Source: Eubacteriales bacterium
Lineage (GTDB): Bacteria > Bacillota_A > Clostridia > Christensenellales > Aristaeellaceae
Reading direction: 5' to 3'
Assembly: GCA_029974035.1 (NCBI GenBank)
Contig: JARKQG010000140.1
Span: 1 to 24,173, forward strand
DNA: 24,173 bases
In this document: positions 15,686 to 23,256 of the stretch, piece by piece
Position numbering within the stretch: the first letter of the stretch is position 1
Layout: each line of letters opens with the position of its first letter
The notes under the pieces: generated by a model
Databases searched by the model: none
Seen by the model: the letters and a program-made list of their open reading frames with translations, nothing else
What the model was told of the DNA's origin: nothing
Made by a program: the position numbers and the translations under genes

Positions 15686-15708
15686 CGCCGCGGCGCGAAA
15701 TCTTGTGC

Positions 15709-16230
15709 ATGATGAAGATTGAATACCGGCTGATCCGCTCCGCCCGCAAGACCCTTGCCCTTGAGATTGCCGTCGACGGCACGCTGACCGTCCGCGCTCC
15801 CCGGGCCATCCCCGTCCGGGAGATCGAACGGTTCGTCCGCGATCGGGCGGACTGGATTGATCGCCACCGTGCGCGGCTTCGGGCGCGGCCGCTGCCCAAA
15901 GAGCCCACGGAGGCGGAAATGAAGGCGCTCATCGCCGACGCCTGCCGGGTGATTCCGGAAAAGGTGCGGCTTTGGGGCGAAAGGATGGGGCTCACACCCA
16001 CCCGCGTCACCATCACCCGGGCGCGCAGCCGCTACGGCAGCTGCAGCGCGAAGAACGCCCTCAGCTTCTCCTGCCGGCTGATGCAGCGGGAGGATGACCT
16101 CGTGGATTACGTGGTGGTGCACGAGCTGGCCCACATCCGTTTCAAAAACCACGGCCCGGCGTTTCACGCTGTGATCGAAGGCTTTCTGCCGTGCCACCGC
16201 GCGCTGGAAAAGCGGCTGCGCGGCCGTTGA
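15709..16230 (+). CDS. YgjP-like zinc metallopeptidase (DUF45)
   Basis: A 173-residue cytoplasmic protein of the YgjP/DUF45 family, related to SprT/WLM metallopeptidases. Motifs: SRYGSCS (107-113), the family's RWGSCS box, then HELAH (138-142) for zinc binding, with a likely third ligand in NHGPAFH (H153). The physiological substrate is not known for the family in general. The frame opens at TTG 15703, but ATG 15709 or 15712 is more natural; no strong ribosome binding site supports any of them. It lies 23 nt after the glycyl radical enzyme with no terminator between, so read-through from that operon is likely. A functional link to the sugar genes is not evident. Confidence 0.88.
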   Translation: MMKIEYRLIRSARKTLALEIAVDGTLTVRAPRAIPVREIERFVRDRADWIDRHRARLRARPLPKEPTEAEMKALIADACRVIPEKVRLWGERMGLTPTRVTITRARSRYGSCSAKNALSFSCRLMQREDDLVDYVVVHELAHIRFKNHGPAFHAVIEGFLPCHRALEKRLRGR

Positions 16231-16234
16231 ACGA

Positions 16235-16249
16235 AAGGAGGAGCCCATG
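16235..16249 (+). promoter_or_regulatory. Ribosome binding site and start, first copy of an identical 15-nt leader
   Basis: AAGGAGGAGCCCATG occurs here and again at 16771-16785 in front of the next gene. The two consecutive genes thus share an identical, near-optimal translation start context. Confidence 0.8.
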
Positions 16250-16768
16250 GAGATCTTGTTTGTGATCGACTACCAGGTGGACTTCGTATCCGGCGCGCTG
16301 GGCTTTCCCGGCGCGGAGGCGCTGGACGCGGGCATCGCCCGGAAGGTGCGCGCCTACGGCCCCGGCCGCGTCTGCTTCACGCGGGATACCCACACCGCCG
16401 GATACCTGAAGACCCGGGAGGGGCGCAATCTGCCCGTACCCCACTGTCTCGAGGGCTCGGAAGGCTGGCAGGTGTACGGCGAAACGCGGCGCGCGCTGGA
16501 GGACGTGGGGGCGACCGCCATCGACAAGGCCGCCTTTGGCATGTCCCCGGAGCAGCTCCTCGCACTGCCGGATCCCGCCCTCGTTTCGCGGATCGAGCTG
16601 GTGGGTCTGGTATCCAACATCTGCGTACTGTCAAACGCCGTGCTCTTGAAAAGCCGCTACCCGGAGGCTGAAGTGATCGTGGACGGCGGTCTGACCGCCA
16701 GCTTCGATCCCGCGCTCCATGAGGCGGCCCTCAAGGTGCTGGGCGGCATTCAGGTGGCCGTCCGCTGA
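16247..16768 (+). CDS. Isochorismatase-fold cysteine hydrolase (nicotinamidase-like)
   Basis: A 173-residue amidohydrolase of the nicotinamidase/isochorismatase superfamily. The catalytic triad is visible as D8 (FVIDYQVDF), K94 (AIDKAAFG) and C126 (GLVSNICVLSNA). Metal ligands of the nicotinamidase type, D47-x-H49 and H66 (PVPHCLEG), are also present, so a nicotinamidase (nicotinamide to nicotinate, NAD salvage) is the favoured guess, though many relatives act on other amides. It starts after AAGGAGG and lies 16 nt behind the YgjP-like gene and 14 nt ahead of the MEMO-AMMECR1 gene, inside the long plus-strand series. Confidence 0.88.
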   Translation: MEILFVIDYQVDFVSGALGFPGAEALDAGIARKVRAYGPGRVCFTRDTHTAGYLKTREGRNLPVPHCLEGSEGWQVYGETRRALEDVGATAIDKAAFGMSPEQLLALPDPALVSRIELVGLVSNICVLSNAVLLKSRYPEAEVIVDGGLTASFDPALHEAALKVLGGIQVAVR

Positions 16769-16770
16769 GG

Positions 16771-16785
16771 AAGGAGGAGCCCATG
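16771..16785 (+). promoter_or_regulatory. Ribosome binding site and start, second copy of the 15-nt leader
   Basis: Identical to 16235-16249 and fixes the ATG at 16783 for the MEMO-AMMECR1 fusion. Confidence 0.8.
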
Positions 16786-18165
16786 TCCATCATCGGCGCG
16801 TTCATCATGCCGCATCCGCCGGTCATCCTGCCGGAGGTGGGGCGCGGCCGCGAGAAGGGCATCGCCGCCACGATCGCCGCATTTGAGGCCTGTGCGCGGC
16901 GCATCGCGGCGCTGGAGCCGGATACGCTTGTGATCCTCTCACCCCACGCCACTGCCTACGCGGACTACTTTCACATCTCCCCCGGTGACCGCGCCGCCGG
17001 CGATATGGCGCGCTTTGGCGCGCCGCAGGTGCGCCTTTGCGTGGAATACGACGCGGCGTTGGTTGTCGCCATCGCCGAAGCCGCGGCACAGGAAGGCGTC
17101 CCCGCGGGAACGAAGGGATCGCGTGACGGCGCGCTGGACCACGGCACCTTCGTGCCGCTTCGCATGGTGCGCGCCGCCTGTCCCGGGGCAAAAATCGTGC
17201 GGATCGGCCTTTCCGGGCTGTCCCCCATCGATCACTATCGTCTGGGCCAGGCGGTTGCCCGGGCCGCCGGTAAACTGAACCGGCGGGCGGTGGTGCTGGC
17301 CAGCGGCGACCTCAGCCACAAGCTGACGGCAGACGGCCCCTACGGCTTCGCGCCGGAGGGTGCAAAATACGACCGGTGCGTCACCCGGGCAATGGCGTCC
17401 GGAAGCTTTCTGGACTTTTTGACGCTTTCGCCGGAATTGAACGAGGCGGCCGCCGCCTGCGGCACCGGCAGCTTCCAGATCATGGCCGGCGCGCTGGACG
17501 GCGTATCGGTGAAGCCGGAACTGCTCTCCTACGAGGGCCCCTTCGGCGTAGGCTACGCGGTGGCCGCCTTTGAGCCTCTGGACCCGGACGAAGCCCGCCG
17601 CTTCGGCGAGGCGTATCTTCGCGCCGAGGCGGACCGCGTGGCGCACCGCCGTGCGAGCGAAAGCCCCGCCGTCCATCTGGCGCGGATCTCGCTGGAAACC
17701 TTCGTGCGGACGGGAAGGCGCGCGCGCCTTCCGGACGGCCTTCCCGATTGGATGCTGCGGGAGGCGGCCGGAACCTTTGTATCGTTGAAAAAGCACGGAA
17801 AGCTCCGGGGCTGCATCGGCACAATCCGGCCGGTCACGCCCTCTGTCGCCGAGGAAGTGCTGCGCAACGCGGTGTCCGCCGGGCGGGAAGACCCGCGCTT
17901 TGACCCGGTGGAGGCAGCGGAGCTTCCCGAACTCGTCTACAGCGTGGACGTGCTGGGCACGCCGGAGCCAGCGGAGCTCGCCGATCTCGACCCTGCAAAG
18001 TACGGGGTGATCGTGTCCAGCGGGCGGCGGCGGGGACTGCTTCTGCCAATGCTGGAGGGCGTGGACACCGCCGACACGCAGGTGGCCATCGCGCGGCGCA
18101 AGGCGGGCATCGGCGAGGGCGAGCGCGTATCCCTCGAGCGCTTTCAGGTGGTGCGCTACACATGA
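16783..18165 (+). CDS. AmmeMemoRadiSam system: MEMO-AMMECR1 fusion protein
   Basis: A 460-residue two-domain protein. Residues 1 to about 270 are the MEMO/LigB fold (class III extradiol dioxygenase-like): PHPP with H11, SPH with H55, SGDLSHKL, and C226 in a CGTGSFQ segment that matches the metal-site cysteine of MEMO proteins. Residues about 290-460 are an AMMECR1 domain with the hallmark LRGCIG (341-346). In many genomes the two domains are separate genes; here they are fused. The stop overlaps the start of the radical SAM gene by 4 nt (ATGA), so the two are translationally coupled. The three-part system occurs widely in anaerobes and archaea, but its substrate is not established to my knowledge. 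Human homologues MEMO1 and AMMECR1 are likewise poorly understood. Confidence 0.93.
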   Translation: MSIIGAFIMPHPPVILPEVGRGREKGIAATIAAFEACARRIAALEPDTLVILSPHATAYADYFHISPGDRAAGDMARFGAPQVRLCVEYDAALVVAIAEAAAQEGVPAGTKGSRDGALDHGTFVPLRMVRAACPGAKIVRIGLSGLSPIDHYRLGQAVARAAGKLNRRAVVLASGDLSHKLTADGPYGFAPEGAKYDRCVTRAMASGSFLDFLTLSPELNEAAAACGTGSFQIMAGALDGVSVKPELLSYEGPFGVGYAVAAFEPLDPDEARRFGEAYLRAEADRVAHRRASESPAVHLARISLETFVRTGRRARLPDGLPDWMLREAAGTFVSLKKHGKLRGCIGTIRPVTPSVAEEVLRNAVSAGREDPRFDPVEAAELPELVYSVDVLGTPEPAELADLDPAKYGVIVSSGRRRGLLLPMLEGVDTADTQVAIARRKAGIGEGERVSLERFQVVRYT

Positions 18166-18971
18166 CGCGCTGCCCCTTGTGCCCCCACCACTGCGCCCTC
18201 GGCGAAGGCTCGGTGGGCCGCTGCCGCGCCCGGGGCGGCGAAGGCGGAAAGGACTGCCTGAACGCCGGCCTCGTCTCCGCCATCGCACTGGACCCGGTGG
18301 AAAAAAAGCCGTTGGCTCGGTTCCGCCCGGGCCGCATGGTGCTCTCGGTGGGCAGCTTCGGCTGCAACCTCCGCTGTCCCTTCTGCCAGAACCACGAAAT
18401 CGCGATGGCCGCGCCCGCGGGCGGCCAAAAGACGGCCCCGGCGGAACTGGCGTCCCTGGCGGAATCGCTGACGCCCCGGGGCAACATCGGTCTCGCCTAT
18501 ACCTACAACGAACCGCTGGTGGGGTTTGAGTTTGTGCGGGACTGCGCGCGGGAGATCCGAGCGCGGGGCATGCAAAATATACTCGTCACCAACGGCTGCT
18601 TCTGCCTTGCGCCGCTGGAGGAGCTGATCCCGATGATTGACGCCGCCAACGTGGACCTGAAGGGCTTTACCCAGGACTATTACGACTGGGTGGGCGGCGA
18701 TCTCGAAACGGTCAAGGCCTTCATCGCGCGCCTCAGCCAAAGCTGTCATGTAGAGGTGACCACCCTGGTGGTTCCGGGGCGAAACGATGCCCCCGAGGAA
18801 ATCGGCCGCCTCGCCGCCTGGCTCTCCGGCCTCGGCGACATTCCGCTGCACCTCTCCCGCTGCTTTCCCCGCCACCGCTACGCCGGCGCCCCCACGCCCG
18901 CGAGCACCCTCTACGCCCTTCGGGACGCCGCCCACCGGCACCTTTCCCACGTGTACCTGGGCAATCTATGA
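18162..18971 (+). CDS. amrS: AmmeMemoRadiSam system radical SAM enzyme
   Basis: A 269-residue radical SAM protein, PflA-like in layout. The SAM cluster motif is C68-x3-C72-x2-C75 in FGCNLRCPFCQN. An N-terminal cysteine group, C4-x2-C7-x3-C11 and C21, is characteristic of this family and may hold an additional metal or cluster. Further family marks are DPVEKKPL, YTYNEPLV and VDLKGF. Relatives I remember are often about 330 residues, so this is a short form. It begins inside the end of the MEMO-AMMECR1 gene and is the last gene of the plus-strand series, followed by a stem-loop. No peptide or glycine-radical partner can be assigned from sequence. Confidence 0.93.
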   Translation: MTRCPLCPHHCALGEGSVGRCRARGGEGGKDCLNAGLVSAIALDPVEKKPLARFRPGRMVLSVGSFGCNLRCPFCQNHEIAMAAPAGGQKTAPAELASLAESLTPRGNIGLAYTYNEPLVGFEFVRDCAREIRARGMQNILVTNGCFCLAPLEELIPMIDAANVDLKGFTQDYYDWVGGDLETVKAFIARLSQSCHVEVTTLVVPGRNDAPEEIGRLAAWLSGLGDIPLHLSRCFPRHRYAGAPTPASTLYALRDAAHRHLSHVYLGNL

Positions 18972-18984
18972 CCGTAACGCCGAG

Positions 18985-19007
18985 GCCGCCCGCAGCCTGC
19001 GGGCGGC
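18985..19007. terminator. Stem-loop between convergent amrS and ModE-like gene
   Basis: A perfect 10-bp GC-rich inverted repeat (18985-18994 with 18998-19007) with a minimal 3-nt centre fills the 40-bp gap between two convergent genes. No T-run follows on either strand, so it may act as a weak or factor-assisted bidirectional terminator. Confidence 0.5.
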
Positions 19008-19011
19008 TCCG

Positions 19012-19359
19012 TCACCCCCCGGGAAAGATCGACGAGGCCAGATCCGCCGCCGCCGCTTTGAGCCGCGCCTCAAGGCCGCGGTAATCCGCTAGCAGTTTCG
19101 CGCCCCGGGGCGTCAGCCGCGAGCCGCCGCCCGCGTGCCCGCCGACGGCCCGTTCGATCAGTTCAAACCCCAGCGCCGCTTCGCAGGCGCGCACCAGCTG
19201 CCAGGCGCGGGAATAGGCCATGTTCATTTCCCCCGCGGCCTTGCGCAGGGAGCCGTGCCTTTCAATGCGCTCCAGCACGTCCGCAATGCCCGGGCCAAAG
19301 CACTTCTCCCCGCCGGGCGTGAAAAGGCGCACGCCCATCCGCACGGAATACGCGCTCAT
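19012..19359 (-). CDS. ModE N-terminal-type winged-helix regulator without molybdate domain
   Basis: A 115-residue DNA-binding protein. GSLRKAAGEMNMAYSRAWQLV (about 36-56) is the ModE/LysR-like helix-turn-helix, and the wing GGHAGGGSRLTPRGAKLL (about 83-100) is typical of ModE. Full ModE adds tandem TOBE (molybdate) domains; this protein stops after the winged helix, so it should not sense molybdate by itself. Its start overlaps the stop of the preceding flavoprotein gene by 4 nt (ATGA), indicating translational coupling. The last gene of the minus-strand series. A role in controlling molybdenum or redox genes is only a guess. Confidence 0.88.
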   Translation of the reverse strand: MSAYSVRMGVRLFTPGGEKCFGPGIADVLERIERHGSLRKAAGEMNMAYSRAWQLVRACEAALGFELIERAVGGHAGGGSRLTPRGAKLLADYRGLEARLKAAAADLASSIFPGG

Positions 19360-19973
19360 CGGATGAAATTGGTGAAAAGAGGCGGCTGTGGCGCAGGCTG
19401 TGTAAGCCCAGATTTTCTCCCCGCCTCAATGCACTTCAGAAGGTAGGCCATGTTATCGCCCAGCGCGCGCATGGTGTTCACGCCCTCCTCGTCTGACAAG
19501 ACCTCGGCGGGGTCGTTGCCGTGCACCATGTTCCAGTATTTGGAGGCAACGAGCGGCATCTGGGCAATGGTGGGGTATTTATTCAGTACCTCAAGGGCGG
19601 CGGTGGTGCCCGCCCGCCGCGCGGAAACGACGGTGGCGCAGGGCTTCAAGCGCATCAGCGCGCCGCCGGCAAAGAACATCCTGTCCAAAAGCGCGATCAG
19701 GCTGCCGTTGGGCGAGGCGTAGTACACCGGCGAGCCGATCACCAGGCCGTCACAGCCCTCGATTTTCGCCAGCGCCTGGTTTGCGATATCGTCAAAGGCG
19801 CAGCGGTTGTTGCGGCAGCCGCCACAGTCGATGCATCCGCGCACGGGGCTTCGGCCTATCTGAAAAACCTCGGTCTCAATGCCGTTCGCCTCGAGCCGCG
19901 CGGCCACCTCCGCCAGCGCGGTAAACGTACAACCCTCCGGATTGGGGCTTCCGTTGATGATCAGCACCTTCAT
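19356..19973 (-). CDS. Iron-sulfur flavoprotein-like NAD(P)H/ferredoxin-dependent FMN protein
   Basis: A 205-residue flavodoxin-fold protein of the NADPH-dependent FMN reductase family. The FMN phosphate loop is INGSPNPEGCT (6-16), and the GSPVYYASPNG segment contacts the flavin ring. Between them C47-x2-C50-x2-C53-x4-C58 is a compact cluster like that of archaeal iron-sulfur flavoprotein Isf, where it binds one [4Fe-4S]. Such proteins pass electrons from ferredoxin to acceptors, including oxygen species; the acceptor here is unknown. GGAGGAAA precedes the ATG. It sits 18 nt after htrA and overlaps the ModE-like gene by 4 nt. Confidence 0.9.
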   Translation of the reverse strand: MKVLIINGSPNPEGCTFTALAEVAARLEANGIETEVFQIGRSPVRGCIDCGGCRNNRCAFDDIANQALAKIEGCDGLVIGSPVYYASPNGSLIALLDRMFFAGGALMRLKPCATVVSARRAGTTAALEVLNKYPTIAQMPLVASKYWNMVHGNDPAEVLSDEEGVNTMRALGDNMAYLLKCIEAGRKSGLTQPAPQPPLFTNFIR

Positions 19974-19991
19974 GCGCTTTCCTCCCGCCCA

Positions 19992-21110
19992 TCAGTCGAT
20001 CAGTTCCAGCCTCACGGTGACCGTCAGCGATTCCGGTTGTCTGAGCATCTCGCCGGTATCCGGATCGTAGGCGCGGTAGACGTCAAGCGTCACCTGATCC
20101 CCGGCCTGATGCCTGTCGATCTCCCCGGTCAACTGGTTGATGGTCTTGACGCGCAGGCCGTTGACGCCCGTCACGATGTCGTACAGGCGCACCCCCGCGC
20201 GGTCCGCAGGCCCGCCCGGCTCCAGGCTCACCACCTGCGCGCCCGCCGGCGGAAACCTCGACAGCGGCTCGTCCGGGCCGTCAAAATCCTGCACGACGAC
20301 GCCCATCCGCGGCCTGACCACCCTGCCCGTTTCGATGATCTGCCGGATCAGCGGCTCGACGGTGTTGGAGGGCACCGCAAAGCCCAGCCCCTCGAACACC
20401 GTGGTGGTGTCATACATGATCTTCAGCGTCGGAATGCCGATCAGCTCGCCCCGGGCGTTTAAAAGCGCGCCGCCGCTGTTGCCGGTGTTGATGGCGGCAT
20501 CCGTCTGAATGACCGGCACGCTGCGTGTAAAGTTGCCCGCGTCGATATCCACCCGGTTGACGGCGGAGATGATGCCGGCGGTGACGGTGCCGAAAAGCAC
20601 GCTGTCCGTGGCGCCGGGGTTGCCGATGGCGATGGCAAGCTCGCCGATCTGAATCGCGTCGGAATCCCCGAAGGGCACAGGGGTGGCGTCGATTGCGTCC
20701 TCCACCTTGAGCACCGCAATGTCGGTTCCATCGTCATAGCCTACCAGCGCCGCCGGGATGCGCTCGCCCCCCAGCAGCTTGACGTCGATGAGGTCGGCGC
20801 CCTCCACCACGTGGTAGTTGGTGATGATGTAGCCCCGCTCGTCAAAATAGACGCCGGAACCGAAGGCCTGATCCTCGCTCATTGCGCCGTCCCGCTGGCT
20901 CCAGCTCTGGACGACGTTGATGACCTGCACCACCGCGGGGCGCACGCGCTCCGCGATCGCGGGGATCGGGTTTTCGGAGGAGTAGATGGCCGAATGGGGC
21001 GTGCCGGAAGCCGCCTGCGCCGTCAGGGCGCCGGCCAGCGCCGCCACCAGAAGCGCCGCCAGAAACGCCGCGTACCGCGTAAATTCTCCCCGTGTGATGC
21101 GCCTTGTCAT
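19992..21110 (-). CDS. htrA: HtrA/DegP-like trypsin-type serine protease with PDZ domain
   Basis: A 372-residue envelope protease. An N-terminal signal anchor (hydrophobic about 13-34, after basic residues) keeps it on the outer face of the membrane. The protease domain carries the triad H100 (TNYHVVEG), D130 (GTDIAVLKV) and S212 (GNSGGALLN). One PDZ domain follows (about 270-370; PADRAGVRLYDIVTGVNG). It degrades or refolds damaged exported proteins. The start overlaps the end of the sensor kinase gene by 4 nt (ATGA), so kinase and protease are translationally coupled. With the adjacent two-component system this is like B. subtilis CssRS, which controls HtrA proteases under secretion stress. 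Confidence 0.95.
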   Translation of the reverse strand: MTRRITRGEFTRYAAFLAALLVAALAGALTAQAASGTPHSAIYSSENPIPAIAERVRPAVVQVINVVQSWSQRDGAMSEDQAFGSGVYFDERGYIITNYHVVEGADLIDVKLLGGERIPAALVGYDDGTDIAVLKVEDAIDATPVPFGDSDAIQIGELAIAIGNPGATDSVLFGTVTAGIISAVNRVDIDAGNFTRSVPVIQTDAAINTGNSGGALLNARGELIGIPTLKIMYDTTTVFEGLGFAVPSNTVEPLIRQIIETGRVVRPRMGVVVQDFDGPDEPLSRFPPAGAQVVSLEPGGPADRAGVRLYDIVTGVNGLRVKTINQLTGEIDRHQAGDQVTLDVYRAYDPDTGEMLRQPESLTVTVRLELID

Positions 21111-22558
21111 GGTGTCCCCTCTCCCAACTCCGGCCGCGCCCGCTCCAGCGTGAAGGTGAACGTCGTGCCGCTGATCCCTGTGGAAACCCGGATCGCCTGC
21201 CCGTGCTGCTCCAGTATGCGCTTGACGATCGATAATCCCAATCCGGTGCCCATACCGGAAGTATGCGCCTTGTCCGCCTTGTAAAACCGGTCGAAGAGAA
21301 ACGGAACGTCCTCCTGGGGAATCGACGGGCCCTGATTGAACACGCCGACGTAGCAGATGTCGCCCGCGACCTCGGTGGTGAGCCGGAGGCTCGCGCCCTC
21401 GGGGGCAAACTTGACGGCGTTATCGATCAGGTTTGTGGCCACCTGACGGATGCGATCCGCGTCGGCCCAGACGCGGCAGGGGTCCTCGCGAAAGTCCACG
21501 TCGACCTCAAGGCGCTTGTCGTCGATGCGCCGCTCAAACTTGAGAAGCTCCACCCGCATCAGCTCGTTGACGTCAAAGGCGGTCTTTGTCAGCGGGAACT
21601 TGCCGGATTCAAACTTGGACAGCTCCAGAAGATCGTTCACCAGCTTCGTAAGCCGCGCGGTTTCCGAAAGCACCACCTTGAGGTATCTGGGCCGCTCGGC
21701 CTCGTCAATGGTGCCGTCCAGCATGCCGGACACGTACCCGCTGATGCTGGTGAGGGGCGAGCGCAGCTCGTGGGACACGCTGGCCACAAAGCTGCGGCGG
21801 GACTCCTCCAGGTTTTTCAAGTCCTCCGCCATCTTGTTGAGCGATGCGCCCAGCTGCACCAATTCCTGGTCGCCCCGGATATCCACCCGCTCGTCCAGAT
21901 ACCCCGCGGCAAACCGCCGGACCGCGCGGTTGATCCTGCGCAGCGGCTCGGACTGGCGCCGGGAGATGAAAAGCGCCAGCGCCGCGCCCAGCACCATCGC
22001 CACCGCCGCGGCGATCAGCGCGTTTCGCACCATGTCGCTGTAGTCCACCGAGAGCGACATGGTGGAGATGTGCAAAAGCACCGCGCCCACCACCCGCTGG
22101 TTCCGATACCGCCAGGGCACCCCGATGGTCACCATCTGGTCGCCCAACTCCGGGATCAGCCCCTGTACGCGGATCTCCTCACCGGAGAGCACCTTGTAGA
22201 TCTGCTCCAGCACGGAAGCGTCGTTGAGCTGTTCGCTGGTGTAGTCCTGCCGGCCCAGAATCAGCGTCGCGCCGCTGGAGGTGACCAGCCACACGTTGGC
22301 GTTGTAGGTTTCGCTGATCTCGGTGATCTTCCAATTGAGTGTGTTGTAGAGCGAGCGGTCGCTCCGGCTGATGCCCAGGCTGTCCCGCTGGGACAGAAGC
22401 TGCGCCACGTCCCGCGCCTGCATGCGCACCTCGTCCTCCAGCTGGTCCTGGCGCTCCTCGCGCACCATGACGACCATGAGCAGCGACAGCACCACCACCG
22501 TCACCAGAAGCGCCGCCAGGAATGCCCCGAACATGCGCCAGAACAGCCTGTTTTTCAT
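21107..22558 (-). CDS. Membrane sensor histidine kinase
   Basis: A 483-residue kinase: transmembrane helix 1 (about 9-32), an extracytoplasmic sensor region (about 33-177), transmembrane helix 2 (about 178-199), HAMP (200-250), HisKA with phospho-accepting H263 in SVSHELRSPLT, then an ATPase domain with the N-box NLIDNAVKFA and G-box GMGTGLGLSIVKRI. The external domain of about 145 residues has a PAS/Cache-like length. Its start codon directly follows the stop codon of the response regulator, and its stop overlaps htrA by 4 nt. It probably senses envelope or secretion stress by context; the actual signal is unknown. Confidence 0.95.
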   Translation of the reverse strand: MKNRLFWRMFGAFLAALLVTVVVLSLLMVVMVREERQDQLEDEVRMQARDVAQLLSQRDSLGISRSDRSLYNTLNWKITEISETYNANVWLVTSSGATLILGRQDYTSEQLNDASVLEQIYKVLSGEEIRVQGLIPELGDQMVTIGVPWRYRNQRVVGAVLLHISTMSLSVDYSDMVRNALIAAAVAMVLGAALALFISRRQSEPLRRINRAVRRFAAGYLDERVDIRGDQELVQLGASLNKMAEDLKNLEESRRSFVASVSHELRSPLTSISGYVSGMLDGTIDEAERPRYLKVVLSETARLTKLVNDLLELSKFESGKFPLTKTAFDVNELMRVELLKFERRIDDKRLEVDVDFREDPCRVWADADRIRQVATNLIDNAVKFAPEGASLRLTTEVAGDICYVGVFNQGPSIPQEDVPFLFDRFYKADKAHTSGMGTGLGLSIVKRILEQHGQAIRVSTGISGTTFTFTLERARPELGEGTP

Positions 22559-23242
22559 CTACTTGACCTCAAACTTATAGCCTACGCCCCACACGGTCTT
22601 GATGTTCCAGCCCAGGCCCTCGCCGTCCAGCTTTTCGCGCAGCCGCTTGATGTGCACGTCCACCGTTCTGGAATCGCCGAAGAAATCGTAGCCCCATACC
22701 TGCTCCAGCAGCTGCTCCCGCGTGAACACCGCGCCGGGATGGCTGGCGAGAAAATACAAAAGCTCCAGCTCCTTGGGCGGCATTTCCACCTCGCGCCCCC
22801 GGTAGGATACGGTGTAGTGGCTGATGTTGACCGTGAGCCCCGGAAACACCAGTTCCTTATCGGGTGCGTCCGCGCTCTGATAGCGCCGGATGACCGCCTT
22901 GATCCGCGCCACCAGTTCCTTGGGCTCAAAGGGCTTGGCGATGTAATCGTCCGCGCCCAGTTCAAGGCCCAGCACCTTATCGAAGGTTTCGTCCTTCGCG
23001 GTGAGCATGATGATGGGGATGTTGGACACCTTGCGCACTTCGCGGCACACCTGCCAGCCGTCCATGCCCGGCAGCATGATGTCCAGAAGAATCAGGTTGG
23101 GCGCTGAGGCCCTGAAGGCCTTCAGCGCCTCGTCGCCCCGCTCGGCCTCCTGCACCTCGAAGCCCTCCCGGGTCAGGTACAGGCCCACAAGCTGGCGAAT
23201 GTTTGGGTCATCGTCCACCAGAAGGATCTTGGTTCGATTCAT
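22559..23242 (-). CDS. OmpR/PhoB-family response regulator
   Basis: A 227-residue two-domain regulator. The receiver has the acidic pocket D10-D11-D12, phospho-acceptor D54 (LLDIMLPG), the conserved T/K residues (MLTAKDE, IAKPFEP) and ends near 120. The C-terminal winged helix (about 130-227) has the PhoB hallmarks PPKELELLYFLASHPG, VWGYDFFGDSRTVDVHIKRLREK and WGVGYKF. Partner of the kinase that starts at the next base after its TAG. An 8-G run (23249-23256 on the complementary strand) supplies the ribosome binding site and also holds the end of the upstream mutS2 stop codon. Confidence 0.96.
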   Translation of the reverse strand: MNRTKILLVDDDPNIRQLVGLYLTREGFEVQEAERGDEALKAFRASAPNLILLDIMLPGMDGWQVCREVRKVSNIPIIMLTAKDETFDKVLGLELGADDYIAKPFEPKELVARIKAVIRRYQSADAPDKELVFPGLTVNISHYTVSYRGREVEMPPKELELLYFLASHPGAVFTREQLLEQVWGYDFFGDSRTVDVHIKRLREKLDGEGLGWNIKTVWGVGYKFEVK

Positions 23243-23248
23243 GCGGGT

Positions 23249-23256
23249 CCCCCCCC
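23249..23256 (-). promoter_or_regulatory. G8 homopolymer as ribosome binding site of the response regulator
   Basis: Eight G in a row on the minus strand, 6 nt before the ATG at 23242, is the only Shine-Dalgarno-like sequence. Slippage in the run would alter spacing but not frame. Confidence 0.5.

Noticed and set aside
15686..15708. CGCCGCGGCG palindrome after the glycyl radical enzyme as a terminator
   Set aside because: A self-complementary 10-mer with no loop and no T-run cannot form a terminator hairpin, so the series is treated as continuous.
21263..23107. Plus-strand frame of 614 codons opposite the kinase and response regulator
   Set aside because: Antisense shadow of two clear genes with all conserved motifs on the minus strand.
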